DNA from: Apostichopus japonicus
Taxonomy: Eukaryota > Echinodermata > Holothuroidea > Aspidochirotida > Stichopodidae
Reading direction: 5' to 3'
Assembly (NCBI RefSeq): GCF_037975245.1
Contig: NC_092569.1
Coordinates: 651,001-715,000 of the forward strand
DNA length: 64,000 nt
This document shows, piece after piece, positions 1 through 23,000 of this stretch; the stretch's first letter is position 1; every line of letters begins with the position of its first letter. Below the pieces are notes generated by a model, which saw only the letters and a program-made list of their open reading frames with translations, had not been told where the DNA came from and did not search any database. The position numbers and the translations under genes are program-made.

Positions 1-70
1 GAACAAATGGGGGTGCAAGTGTCCTAGACATCGGTGGATATGTTTCCATTGAAGGTCTAGTGTAACTCAG

Positions 71-12753
<12,683 letters not shown>

Positions 12754-12774
12754 TTTCTATGACATAACAGAGAA

Positions 12775-13036
12775 ATGAGGTACTAGCAATTATAATCATC
12801 CAGGGGGTAGACTCTGATAAAGTCTTCCACAAGATCGACCCACTCCAAGCCCACCTCATGATGAGGTACTAGCATTAGAAATAATCAAGTGGTTAGACTC
12901 TGATAAAGTCTTCCACAAGATCGACCCACTCCAAGCCCACCTCATGATGAGGTACTAGCATTAGAAATCATCAAGTGGATAGAGTCTGATAAAGTCTTCC
13001 ACAAGATAGACCCACTCCAAGCCCACCTCATGATGA
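12775..13036 (+). repeat. 86-bp tandem repeat, three copies, just after the stop codon
   Basis: Copies start with atgaggtactagca at 12775, 12861 and 12947. Each continues through gactctgataaagtcttcca and cacaaga to gacccactccaagcccacct, ending at the inverted repeat CCTCAT-G-ATGAGG that spans the copy boundary. The first copy is the most diverged. The array starts 22 nt after the stop and probably lies in the 3' UTR. Confidence 0.88.
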
Positions 13037-15002
13037 CGTACAGATTGTCACTTCATTCAGGAAATTATGTTTTTTTTTCCTTCTAATTTTATTTGCAAAA
13101 TTTGAAAGAATGACAGGTGCTTTAGTCAAGTTGATTGTAAATTGAATGATATTTTTTTTAATTTGCTGCTCTTATTGTTTATTTGAAGATATTGATTTTA
13201 TATCTCTTTATCTCTATCTCAAGGAAATGTAAAAACAAAAAATGATATTATTCTTCGGCAGTAATATTAACATTATATACTCTGGCTTGATTCATCTGTA
13301 GTTAACAAACATGAATTTAAACCCTTTAATGTCTAGATAGTACTGCTCGACAAGGACACTACACAAAACTCAACTTTTCTTGCCAACTCTCTAAGTCGGA
13401 GTTTAGGGAGAGATAGATTAATAATGCAATTCGTGATTAAGTTAAGCTAATTTGACAGTTTTTCTTATTATCTCTAAGAAAGGTCATTCCAATAGCCATG
13501 CCTTTTTATCATATTAAAAGAAGATATGAAAGATTTCTTTTGTGGATGTTCACCTCAAAATTAAAAACGAAGAAGATTCAGTTCAATAAATATCTCAGTG
13601 AGGAGCCTTTCTCTGAAGGAGTAATATAAATTGTAAAGTTTAAAAATCTATAGCTGACCATATTTTGATTTGCTGGCATATATTTGGGCCGGCTATATTT
13701 GATATCCTTTGACCCCACACTACCCTTACTTTTATAGATTTATAGATTTAATATTCCTGTAAATTTTGATGAGAATAACAAGTCATTTGTTGTCATGGTT
13801 TTTGTCTCCATGTGGCTTTAGTCATCATTCGTGAAGCTAAATGGTTTATCGATTAGAGACCATTGGATTTGTGAGGTCTAGGGAAGATTAGGGAATCTTT
13901 TTTATGATAACAGACACTTTCTTTATCTGTCGTTTAAGCAGCTGTTTCGTTGACCCAGTTTTGTTTTAAAGTGTTTTTTAGTATTGCCATGTCTTTCATC
14001 AATGAATGTGCAACGCCTTTGTAAAGTGCCAACTTTACTCTTTTCACGATAATAACTAATATTATTTAAATATTCGTTCTTGTATTCTTTCTATTTACTT
14101 GGGTTACAGATACATTTTTAATATTTTGTTCTTCACCAATGAGTGATGAGTTCCACTTTTTCAAGATATTTTTATAAAGCACAGTTCCTGTTGCACTAGA
14201 AACAAGGATAGTATTTTATGATATTATGTATCAATAATTTGTTCGTAAATGTATTAAATGCCAAAATGGACTCACGGAGGACGGTTTGGTTATTATCCCT
14301 CTCCCCTTCCCCCCTCCCCACCCCCAAGGAAGTTTGTATAAAAGAAAAAGTCGTTTTGGCTGTTTTGGTTACTAAAGACTAATTTTTAACGACTCTGTAG
14401 TTCCCAGTCTGGATTAAAATTGAAAGGGTTTTTTTGCATTTGATAATCAATTTTATAGAAAACTTAATACCAAGTACCATAACCCTCAAAACTTAATTTA
14501 GTTTAATTTAGCCAAAACTAAAATCGCATTCAAGGATTCCTTTCTTCAACACAGGTGAGTAATGTGTCATTCCATTAGATTCCATTTCTGTTTCCTCCAT
14601 GCTTTGTCATCCTTGCAAGAACAAATCGAGCATCTTCAAATGTTCAAATATTTGTTTTTTCTGTAAGTTGTTTACACACAGAACTTAACAGTCGAGCTAA
14701 CAAACTGCATTTTGGATCCAAATTTAGTCAAAGTTGTACAGAAGGGTTCATCAAAGATGTAGTAGGGCTTGTCGTTTATTGCCAAAGTTAACAGAAAACT
14801 AAATGTTTTTTATTTTCTCTGAGAATGTATTAGTTCATCGTAGATTCTTTTACTGTAACTTTTACTGTATACAAATGATTGTTTCTTTTATTCAATAACA
14901 GCGTTCACCCAGATATTTTTTTCATAACTGCTAATAGTGCATAGTTGCTCCTTAGATTTGTATTCTTTTAGCTGAAATAACTTCTAACTTTTTTACTTTG
15001 GT

Positions 15003-15018
15003 GGGGGGGGGGGGGGGG
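15003..15018 (+). repeat. G16 homopolymer
   Basis: Sixteen consecutive G residues, followed by cgggaggggg. A G-rich tract of this kind can form a quadruplex and is prone to sequencing length error. Confidence 0.85.
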
Positions 15019-16157
15019 CGGGAGGGGGAATATCTTAACATTAACTTACTATATCATATTGAAACACTCTCTGCTTTCACAGAGGTGTAGCAGTAGGCCG
15101 GTCATGCTTAGCATTGCGACAAGGTCCCCCAGTATCCCTCCTAGGGTTTGTCTGATAATTTTTTGCCAACTGATCACAAGTGACTGTCAAGTAGAGTAAG
15201 AAAGCCTGCAGGACTTGTAAGGTTTTCACATTTATGGCTTCCTTTGTAATGCTTGAGTGCAGTTTGGATAAAGTAAGGGGGATGGACCCCAGCTGTCACT
15301 TTTGAACCAAGACCCCTGCAAATGTAGCTATACTGTACTGTGCTTTACTTTCATTCAGAAGAGAGTAAATATTGATGTTTATGATACAAACAAATATATT
15401 TAAAAAAGTGGTTTGGCCTATTTTTCTATTCATATAAAACAAAAGCCAAGAATACATTATATTATAGACACTTTCAAGCTTCCATCCAAATGTCAATTGT
15501 GCATTTTCTACCAAGCAAGTTTGCATTTTGACAAGACATGTTCTGTTTTTTTATTAGACAAATTTATACACATACCAAATAAATTCATTTGGGTGTTCTT
15601 GAAATTTGGGACTTATCACAGTGTTTAGTGTTATTTGTAACTTTGACCTAGTCTTCTGATTGCATGTATAATTGGATAGTCCTCAATAACAAACTGAAAG
15701 TTCTATGCAGGAAACAAACTTTGGTAGATCCTACTTTTGTGACTAATGTCATGTTTTAATTGTTTAACAAAATTGTTTTTTTACCCACAGATGTATTGTA
15801 ATATTCAGTTTTGTCATTAGCAAACCTTTGAGGATTCACTAACTAATTTCGTAATTTTTTAGACCAATTTTTGTGGCTACTAGTCACTTATTTATGTTTT
15901 CTTTTACCTTAATGATCTCTCCTTTATTTGTGGAATATTATGGAAGTTCAGTATTATCACTAGATTGGTGCAAATATAGCAGTAATTGCATGTTTACCAC
16001 AGTTCTACATTAATGCTAATTTCTGTCTTTCAAAACCTTTTCTTTTGAAACATGTCCGCAATCTGATACCATATAACTTCATAGCAGGAAATTCCTTGTG
16101 CATATATGATTCAAATGCTTGGCTTCTAATTAAGCAAAATGCTACAATAAATAAGAT

Positions 16158-16159
<2 letters not shown>

Positions 16160-16254
<95 letters not shown>

Positions 16255-16268
16255 ATATAATATATATT

Positions 16269-16300
<32 letters not shown>

Positions 16301-16302
16301 TT
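16160..16302. repeat. (TA)n microsatellite with T20 tail
   Basis: Nearly pure TA dinucleotides from 16160 to about 16282, with one C at 16235 and a few phase slips, followed by a T-run to 16302. Open frames made of I-Y alternations across it are repeat artefacts. Confidence 0.95.
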
Positions 16303-17116
16303 GAGGGGCACTCATCAAACCCTTAGTCTGTTTGTAAGTAAGACTTAACTTATATCATGTTTTAAACTAACTTCAAGAGAACTATGTATATAATACAAGC
16401 CATCATGCTTTAGACTTACAGTATCAGTCGTTTGTATTATCCTAATATTAAATACACTGACTTGAATATTCAGAAATTTACAATATATGGGAACCATTAA
16501 CAAATCTTGACCAGGGTATTTGAATAAGGATTAAATATTTTTTGTGTAGTTTCATTAAAAAAATCAGTTAGATATAAAAAGTCCTCACAAGTACAGAACA
16601 GAAACATCGCCAAGTTTTCTTCCAAGAAAAAAATATATTTACATGTTCTTTCTCTCTTTCTTATAATGATATACTTGTTCTTTTTGGGGGGTTTTGGCTA
16701 CTGCCATGATTTTAAAATTATATCCCTAAATGTCATTCATTATTTTATTACATGGTTTTTATTTTTATATATAACATTACATTTTATCATTTATAAATAT
16801 GTTTTATATACGTAATATTATAGTGAATTCTAGTAAAAGTTATTGTCATATCAAAAAAGTCCTTTCAATAAAAATATTCAGTAATTTAAGGACACAATAA
16901 TAAAATATAAAATAATATACAGACAATATTTCTTTGTTTACTTCATTTCTTTGGTCTAATTTTGAACAAATTTCGAGGCCTGGAATTGGTAAAGATTTAA
17001 CCGACCAAAAACGCAAAATTATCTCTATATGACCTTTTATATTTTCAGCTAGCTGACTGTGCCTGTATGACCAGTTAATATAAAATGTAATTCAATATGC
17101 AACAACAACATCATCA

Positions 17117-17750
17117 GTAGATGCTTTATTGGGTCAAAAGTGGCATTCGACGAAGTTTTAGTCATTTAAATTATATATGAAGTGACGTCGAGATATGATT
17201 ATTAAATTTCATTTCATGGCCAGAATTTCAGTGTTTATACAACTCTTGTCACCTGGAAAGGAATCCAAAGGGCGCACACACCACATGAACAAGTTTGGGA
17301 ACAATTAAAGAAGTCGCGATTTTGGCCAAAATCGGACAAAATCATAAGATTATAGCCTTATGAAATTTGCAATTTTGGGCCAAAAATGAAAGTTCTCAAA
17401 TCTCTCCCAGAATACTTTGGGTCAAAATCTGTCGGGTCAAAAGTAACATTCGACAAAGTTTTTGTCATTTAAATTAGATATGAAATGACGTCAAGATATG
17501 GTTATTAAATTTCATTTTTCCACCAAAATATAAGTGTTTATACAACTCTTGTCACCTGGAAAGGAATCCAAAGGGCGCCACACACCACAGGAACAATTTT
17601 GGGAAGAATTAAAAAAAGTCGCGATTTTGGCCAAAATCGGAGAAAATCATAAGGGTATAACCTTATGAAATTGGCAATTTTGGGCCAAAAATGAAAGTTC
17701 TCAAATCTCTTCCAGAATACGTAGAAGGGACTCCCAGCACCCAGTAGACG
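17117..17750 (+). repeat. Degenerate edge monomers of the satellite
   Basis: The first unit (from about 17123) has many substitutions. Its CRE-like site reads tgacgtcg, the gggcgcc box is ggcgcac, and its end lacks the cgtagaagggactccc part, going instead from ccagaatac into tttgggtcaaaatctgtcgg. The second unit (from about 17428) is closer to consensus. From 17751 onward monomers are canonical. Confidence 0.9.
17486..17493. promoter_or_regulatory. TGACGTCA (CRE/ATF-type palindrome), first exact copy of a site present in nearly every monomer
   Basis: The octamer in gaaatgacgtcaagatatgg matches the full cAMP response element bound by CREB/ATF bZIP proteins. It recurs once per monomer throughout the array. 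It is altered in a minority: ataacgtcaag near 31371, 40946 and 52793, and caaagacgtcaag near 48172, 51505 and 61263. Binding is not shown by sequence alone. Confidence 0.6.
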
Positions 17751-18109
17751 CTTCTGTCGGGTCAAAAGTGGCATTCGACGAAGTTTTTGTCATTTAAATT
17801 AGATATGAAATGACGTCAAGATATGGTTATTAATATTTCCACCAAAATATAAGTGTTTATACCACTCTTGTCACCTGGAAAGGTATCCAAAGGGCGCCAC
17901 ACACCACAGGAACAGTTTTGGGAAGAATTAAAAAAGTCGCGATTTTGGCCAAAATCGGACAAAATCATAAGGCCTTATGGCCTTATGAAATATGGCCTTA
18001 TGAAATGAAAATCATAAGGCCTTATGAAATTGCCAATTTTGGGCCAAAAATGAAAGTTCTCAAATCTCTCCCAGAATACGTAGAAGGGACTCTCAGCACC
18101 CAGTAGGCG
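17751..18109 (+). repeat. Representative long monomer (359 bp)
   Basis: Measured from one cttctgtcgg to the next. Long monomers carry 36 bp more than short ones: after aaaatcat, aaggccttatggccttatga is followed by aatatggccttatgaaatg and a second aaaatcataaggcc, in place of aagggtatagcc. They also usually have the shortened gttattaatatttcc. The extra 36 bp remove the in-frame TGA of the short form, leaving a 62-codon frame that starts at TTG (17918) and ends at a TAG. Long units recur at about 18.8, 22.0, 23.0, 25.7, 28.3, 31.3, 41.0, 44.4, 46.1, 46.8, 47.8, 49.4, 50.1, 51.1, 52.8, 57.9, 59.5, 60.9, 62.2 and 63.5 kb, among others. Confidence 0.93.
17940..17957. repeat. 18-bp perfect palindrome CGATTTTGGCCAAAATCG, one per monomer
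   Basis: Self-complementary along its full length and centred on GGCC. A looser GGCC-centred element, ttttgggccaaaa, lies about 100 bp downstream, and long monomers add CATAAGGCCTTATG, a perfect 14-bp palindrome. Single strands or transcripts could fold back locally at each site. Confidence 0.85.
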
Positions 18110-18433
18110 CTTCTGTCGGGTCAAAAGTGGCATTCGACGAAGTTTTTGTCATTTAAATTAGATATGAAATGACGTCAAGATATGGTTATTAAATTTCATT
18201 TTCCACCAAAATATAAGTGTTTATACCACTCTTGTCACCTGGAAAGGTATCCAAAGGGCGCCACACATCACAGGAACAATTTTGGGAAGATTTAAAAAAG
18301 TCGCGATTTTGGCCAAAATCGGACAAAATCATAAGGGTATAGCCTTATGAAATTGCCAATTTTGGGCCAAAAATGAAAGTTCTCAAATCTCTTCCAGAAT
18401 ACGTAGAAGGGACTCCCGGCACCCAGTTAGACG

Positions 18434-18756
18434 CTTCTGTCGGGTCAAAAGTGGCATTCGACGAAGTTTTTGTCATTTAAATCAGATATGAAATGACGTC
18501 AAGATATGGTTATTAAATTTCATTTTCCACCAAAATATAAGTGTTTATACCACTCTTGTCACCTGGAAAGGTATCCAAAGGGCGCCACACATCACAGGAA
18601 CAATTTTGGAAAGAATTAAAAAAGTCGCGATTTTGGCCAAAATCGGACAAAATCATAAGGGTATAGCCTTATGAAATTGGCAATTTTGGGCCAAAAATGA
18701 AAGTTCTCAAATCTCTTCCAGAATACGTAGAAGGGACTCCCAGCACCCAGTAGACG
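18434..18756 (+). repeat. Representative short monomer (323 bp)
   Basis: The commonest form, with aaaatcataagggtatagcc in the variable middle. It contains ten CpG dinucleotides (for example in gtcggg, ttcgacg, gacgtc, gggcgcc, gtcgcg, atcgg and tacgta) despite being AT-rich. A 317-bp relative with aaggccttatgaaattgg in the middle is seen at 31668-31984. A relative with two ccttatgaaattgg blocks is seen at 45415-45737. Confidence 0.93.
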
Positions 18757-20079
18757 CTTCTGTCGGGTCAAAAGTGGCATTCGACGAAGTTTTTGTCATT
18801 TAAATTAGATATGAAATGACGTCAAGATATGGTTATTAATATTTCCACCAAAATATAAGTGTTTATACCACTCATGTCACCTGGAAAGGTATCCAAAGGG
18901 CGCCACACACCACAGGAACAGTTTTGGGAAGAATTAAAAAAGTCGCGATTTTGGCCAAAATCGGACAAAATCATAAGGCCTTATGGCCTTATGAAATATG
19001 GCCTTATGAAATGAAAATCATAAGGCCTTATGAAATTGCCAATTTTGGGCCAAAAATGAAAGTTCTCAAATCTCTCCCAGAATACGTAGAAGGGACTCTC
19101 AGCACCCAGTAGGCGCTTCTGTCGGGTCAAAAGTGGCATTCGACGAAGTTTTTGTCATTTAAATTAGATATGAAATGACGTCAAGATATGGTTATTAAAT
19201 TTCATTTTTCCACCAAAATATAAGTGTTTATACAACTCTTGTCACCTGGAAAGGAATCCAAAGGGCGCCACACACCACAGGAACAATTTTGGGAAGAATT
19301 AAAAAAGTCGCGATTTTGGCCAAAATCGGACAAAATCATAAGGGTATAGCCTTATGAAATTGGCAATTTTGGGCCAAAAATGAAAGTTCTCAAATCTCTT
19401 CCAGAATACGTAGAAGGGACTCCCAGCACCCAGTTAGACGCTTCTGTCGGGTCAAAAGTGGCATTCGACGAAGTTTTTGTCATTTAAATCAGATATGAAA
19501 TGACGTCAAGATATGGTTATTAAATTTCATCTTCCACCAAAATATAAGTGTTTATACCACTCTTGTCACCTGGAAAGGTATCCAAAGGGCGCAGCACATC
19601 ACAGGAACAATTTTGGGAAGAATTAAAAAAGTCGCGATTTTGGCCAAAATCGGACAAAATCATAAGGGTATAGCCTTATGAAATTGCCAACTTTGGGCCA
19701 AAAATGAAAGTTCTCAAATCTCTTCCAGAATACGTAGAAGGGACTCCCAGCACCCAGTAGACGCTTCTGTCGGGTCAAAAGTGGCATTCGACGAAGTTTT
19801 TGTCATTTAAATTAGATATGAAATGACGTCAAGATATGGTTATTAAATTTCATTTTCCACCAAAATATAAGTGTTTATACCACTCTTGTCACCTGGAAAG
19901 GTATCCAAAGGGCGCCACACATCACAGGAACAATTTTGGGAAGAATTAAAAAAGTCGCGATTTTGGCCAAAATCGGACAAAATCATAAGGGTTTAGCATT
20001 ATGAAATTGGCAATTTTGGGCCAAAAATGAAAGTTCTCAAATCTCTTCCAGAATACGTAGAAGGGACTCCCAGCACCCA

Positions 20080-23000
20080 GTTAGACGCTTCTGTCGGGTC
20101 AAAAGTGGCATTCGACGAAGTTTTTGTCATTTAAATCAGATATGAAATGACGTCAAGATATGGTTATTAAATTTCATTTTCCACCAAAATATAAGTGTTT
20201 ATACCACTCTTGTCACCTGGAAAGGTATCCAAAGGGCGCCACACATCACAGGAACAATTTTGGGAAGAATTAAAAAAGTCGCGATTTTGGCCAAAATCGG
20301 ACAAAATCATAAGGGTATAGCCTTATGAAATTGCCAACTTTGGGCCAAAAATGAAAGTTCTCAAATCTCTTCCAGAATACGTAGAAGGGACTCCCAGCAC
20401 CCAGTAGACGCTTCTGTCGGGTCAAAAGTGGCATTCGACGAAGTTTTTATCATTTAAATTAGATATGAAATGACGTCAAGATATGGTTATTAAATTTCAT
20501 TTTCCACCAAAATATAAGTGTTTATACCACTCTTGTCACCTGGAAAGGTATCCAAAGGGCGCCACACATCACAGGAACAATTTTGGGAAGAATTAAAAAA
20601 GTCGCGATTTTGGCCAAAATCGGACAAAATCATAAGGGTATAGCCTTATGAAATTGCCAACTTTGGGCCAAAAATGAAAGTTCTCAAATCTCTTCCAGAA
20701 TACGTAGAAGGGACTCCCAGCACCCAGTAGACGCTTCTGTCGGGTCAAAAGTGGCATTCGACGAAGTTTTTGTCATTTAAATTAGATATGAAATGACGTC
20801 AAGATATGGTTATTAAATTTCATTTTCCACCAAAATATAAGTGTTTATACCACTCTTGTCACCTGGAAAGGTATCCAAAGGGCGCCACACATCACAGGAA
20901 CAATTTTGGGAAGAATTAAAAAAGTCGCGATTTTGGCCAAAATCGGACAAAATCATAAGGGTTTAGCCTTATGAAATTGCCAATTTTGGGCCAAAAATGA
21001 AAGTTCTCAAATCTCTTCCAGAATACGTAGAAGGGACTCCCAGCACCCAGTTAGACGCTTCTGTCGGGTCAAAAGTGGCATTCGACGAAGTTTTTGTCAT
21101 TTAAATCAGATAAGAAATGACGTCAAGATATGGTTATTAAATTTCATTTTCCACCAAAATATAAGTGTTTATACCACTCTTGTCACCTGGAAAGGTATCC
21201 AAAGGGCGCCACACATCACAGGAACAATTTTGGGAAGAATTAAAAAAGTCGCGATTTTGGCCAAAATCGGACAAAATCATAAGGGTATAGCCTTATGAAA
21301 TTGCCAACTTTGGGCCAAAAATGAAAGTTCTCAAATCTCTTCCAGAATACGTAGAAGGGACTCCCAGCACCCAGTAGACGCTTCTGTCGGGTCAAAAGTG
21401 GCATTCGACGAAGTTTTTATCATTTAAATTAGATATGAAATGACGTCAAGATATGGTTATTAAATTTCATTTTCCACCAAAATATAAGTGTTTATACCAC
21501 TCTTGTCACCTGGAAAGGTATCCAAAGGGCGCCACACATCACAGGAACAATTTTGGAAAGAATTAAAAAAGTCGCGATTTTGGCCAAAATCGGACAAAAT
21601 CATAAGGGTATAGCCTTATGAAATTGCCAACTTTGGGCCAAAAATGAAAGTTCTCAAATCTCTTCCAGAATACGTAGAAGGGACTCCCAGCACCCAGTAG
21701 ACGCTTCTGTCGGGTCAAAAGTGGCATTCGACGAAGTTTTTGTCATTTAAATTAGATATGAAATGACGTCAAGATATGGTTATTAAATTTCATTTTCCAC
21801 CAAAATATAAGTGTTTATACCACTCTTGTCACCTGGAAAGGTATCCAAAGGGCGCCACACATCACAGGAACAATTTTGGGAAGAATTAAAAAAGTCGCGA
21901 TTTTGGCCAAAATCGGACAAAATCATAAGGGTATAGCCTTATGAAATTGGCAATTTTGGGCCAAAAATGAAAGTTCTCAAATCTCTTCCAGAATACGTAG
22001 AAGGGACTCCCAGCACCCAGTAGACGCTTCTGTCGGGTCAAAAGTGGCATTCGACGAAGTTTTTGTCATTTAAATTAGATATGAAATGACGTCAAGATAT
22101 GGTTATTAATATTTCCACCAAAATATAAGTGTTTATACCACTCTTGTCACCTGGAAAGGTATCCAAAGGGCGCCACACACCACAGGAACAGTTTTGGGAA
22201 GAATTAAAAAAGTCGCGATTTTGGCCAAAATCGGACAAAATCATGAAGCCTTATGGCCTTATGAAATATGGCCTTATGAAATGAAAATCATAAGGCCTTA
22301 TGAAATTGCCAATTTTGGGCCAAAAATGAAAGTTCTCAAATCTCTCCCAGAATACGTAGAAGGGACTCTCAGCACCCAGTAGGCGCTTCTGTCGGGTCAA
22401 AAGTGGCATTCGACGAAGTTTTTGTCATTTAAATTAGATATGAAATGACGTCAAGATATGGTTATTAAATTTCATTTTCCACCAAAATATAAGTGTTTAT
22501 ACCACTCTTGTCACCTGGAAAGGTATCCAAAGGGCGCCACACATCACAGGAACAATTTTGGGAAGAATTAAAAAAGTCGCGATTTTGGCCAAAATCGGAC
22601 AAAATCATAAGGGTATAGCCTTATGAAATTGCCAATTTTGGGCCAAAAATGAAAGTTCTCAAATCTCTTCCAGAATACGTAGAAGGGACTCCCAGCACCC
22701 AGTTAGACGCTTCTGTCGGGTCAAAAGTGGCATTCGACGAAGTTTTTGTCATTTAAATCAGATATGAAATGACGTCAAGATATGGTTATTAAATTTCATT
22801 TTCCACCAAAATATAAGTGTTTATACCACTCTTGTCACCTGGAAAGGTATCCAAAGGGCGCCACACATCACAGGAACAATTTTGGGAAGAATTAAAAAAG
22901 TCGCGATTTTGGCCAAAATCGGACAAAATCATAAGGGTATAGCCTTATGAAATTGCCAACTTTGGGCCAAAAATGAAAGTTCTCAAATCTCTTCCAGAAT

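Larger units (their letters stand above)
12754..17116 (+). other. 3' UTR and flank of the kinase gene; no other gene seen
   Basis: After the stop codon come the 86-bp repeats, then AT-rich DNA without a recognisable coding exon. AATAAA hexamers occur (for example about 13585 and 15579), but none can be chosen as the polyadenylation signal without transcript data. Short frames on both strands lack family motifs. Confidence 0.6.

Noticed and set aside
12861-12990. Hammerhead-ribozyme-like string TGATGAGG...GAAA in the 86-bp repeat
   Set aside because: The invariant C before UGAUGA is an A, and no convincing stem II or III forms. The match is by chance.
16045-16311. Open frames of alternating I and Y on both strands
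   Set aside because: They are translations of the (TA)n microsatellite.
17751-18756. CENP-B box in the monomer, suggested by ttcgacgaag and gtcggg
   Set aside because: The required TTCG....A..CGGG spacing is not present on either strand of the consensus, so no centromere-protein site can be claimed.
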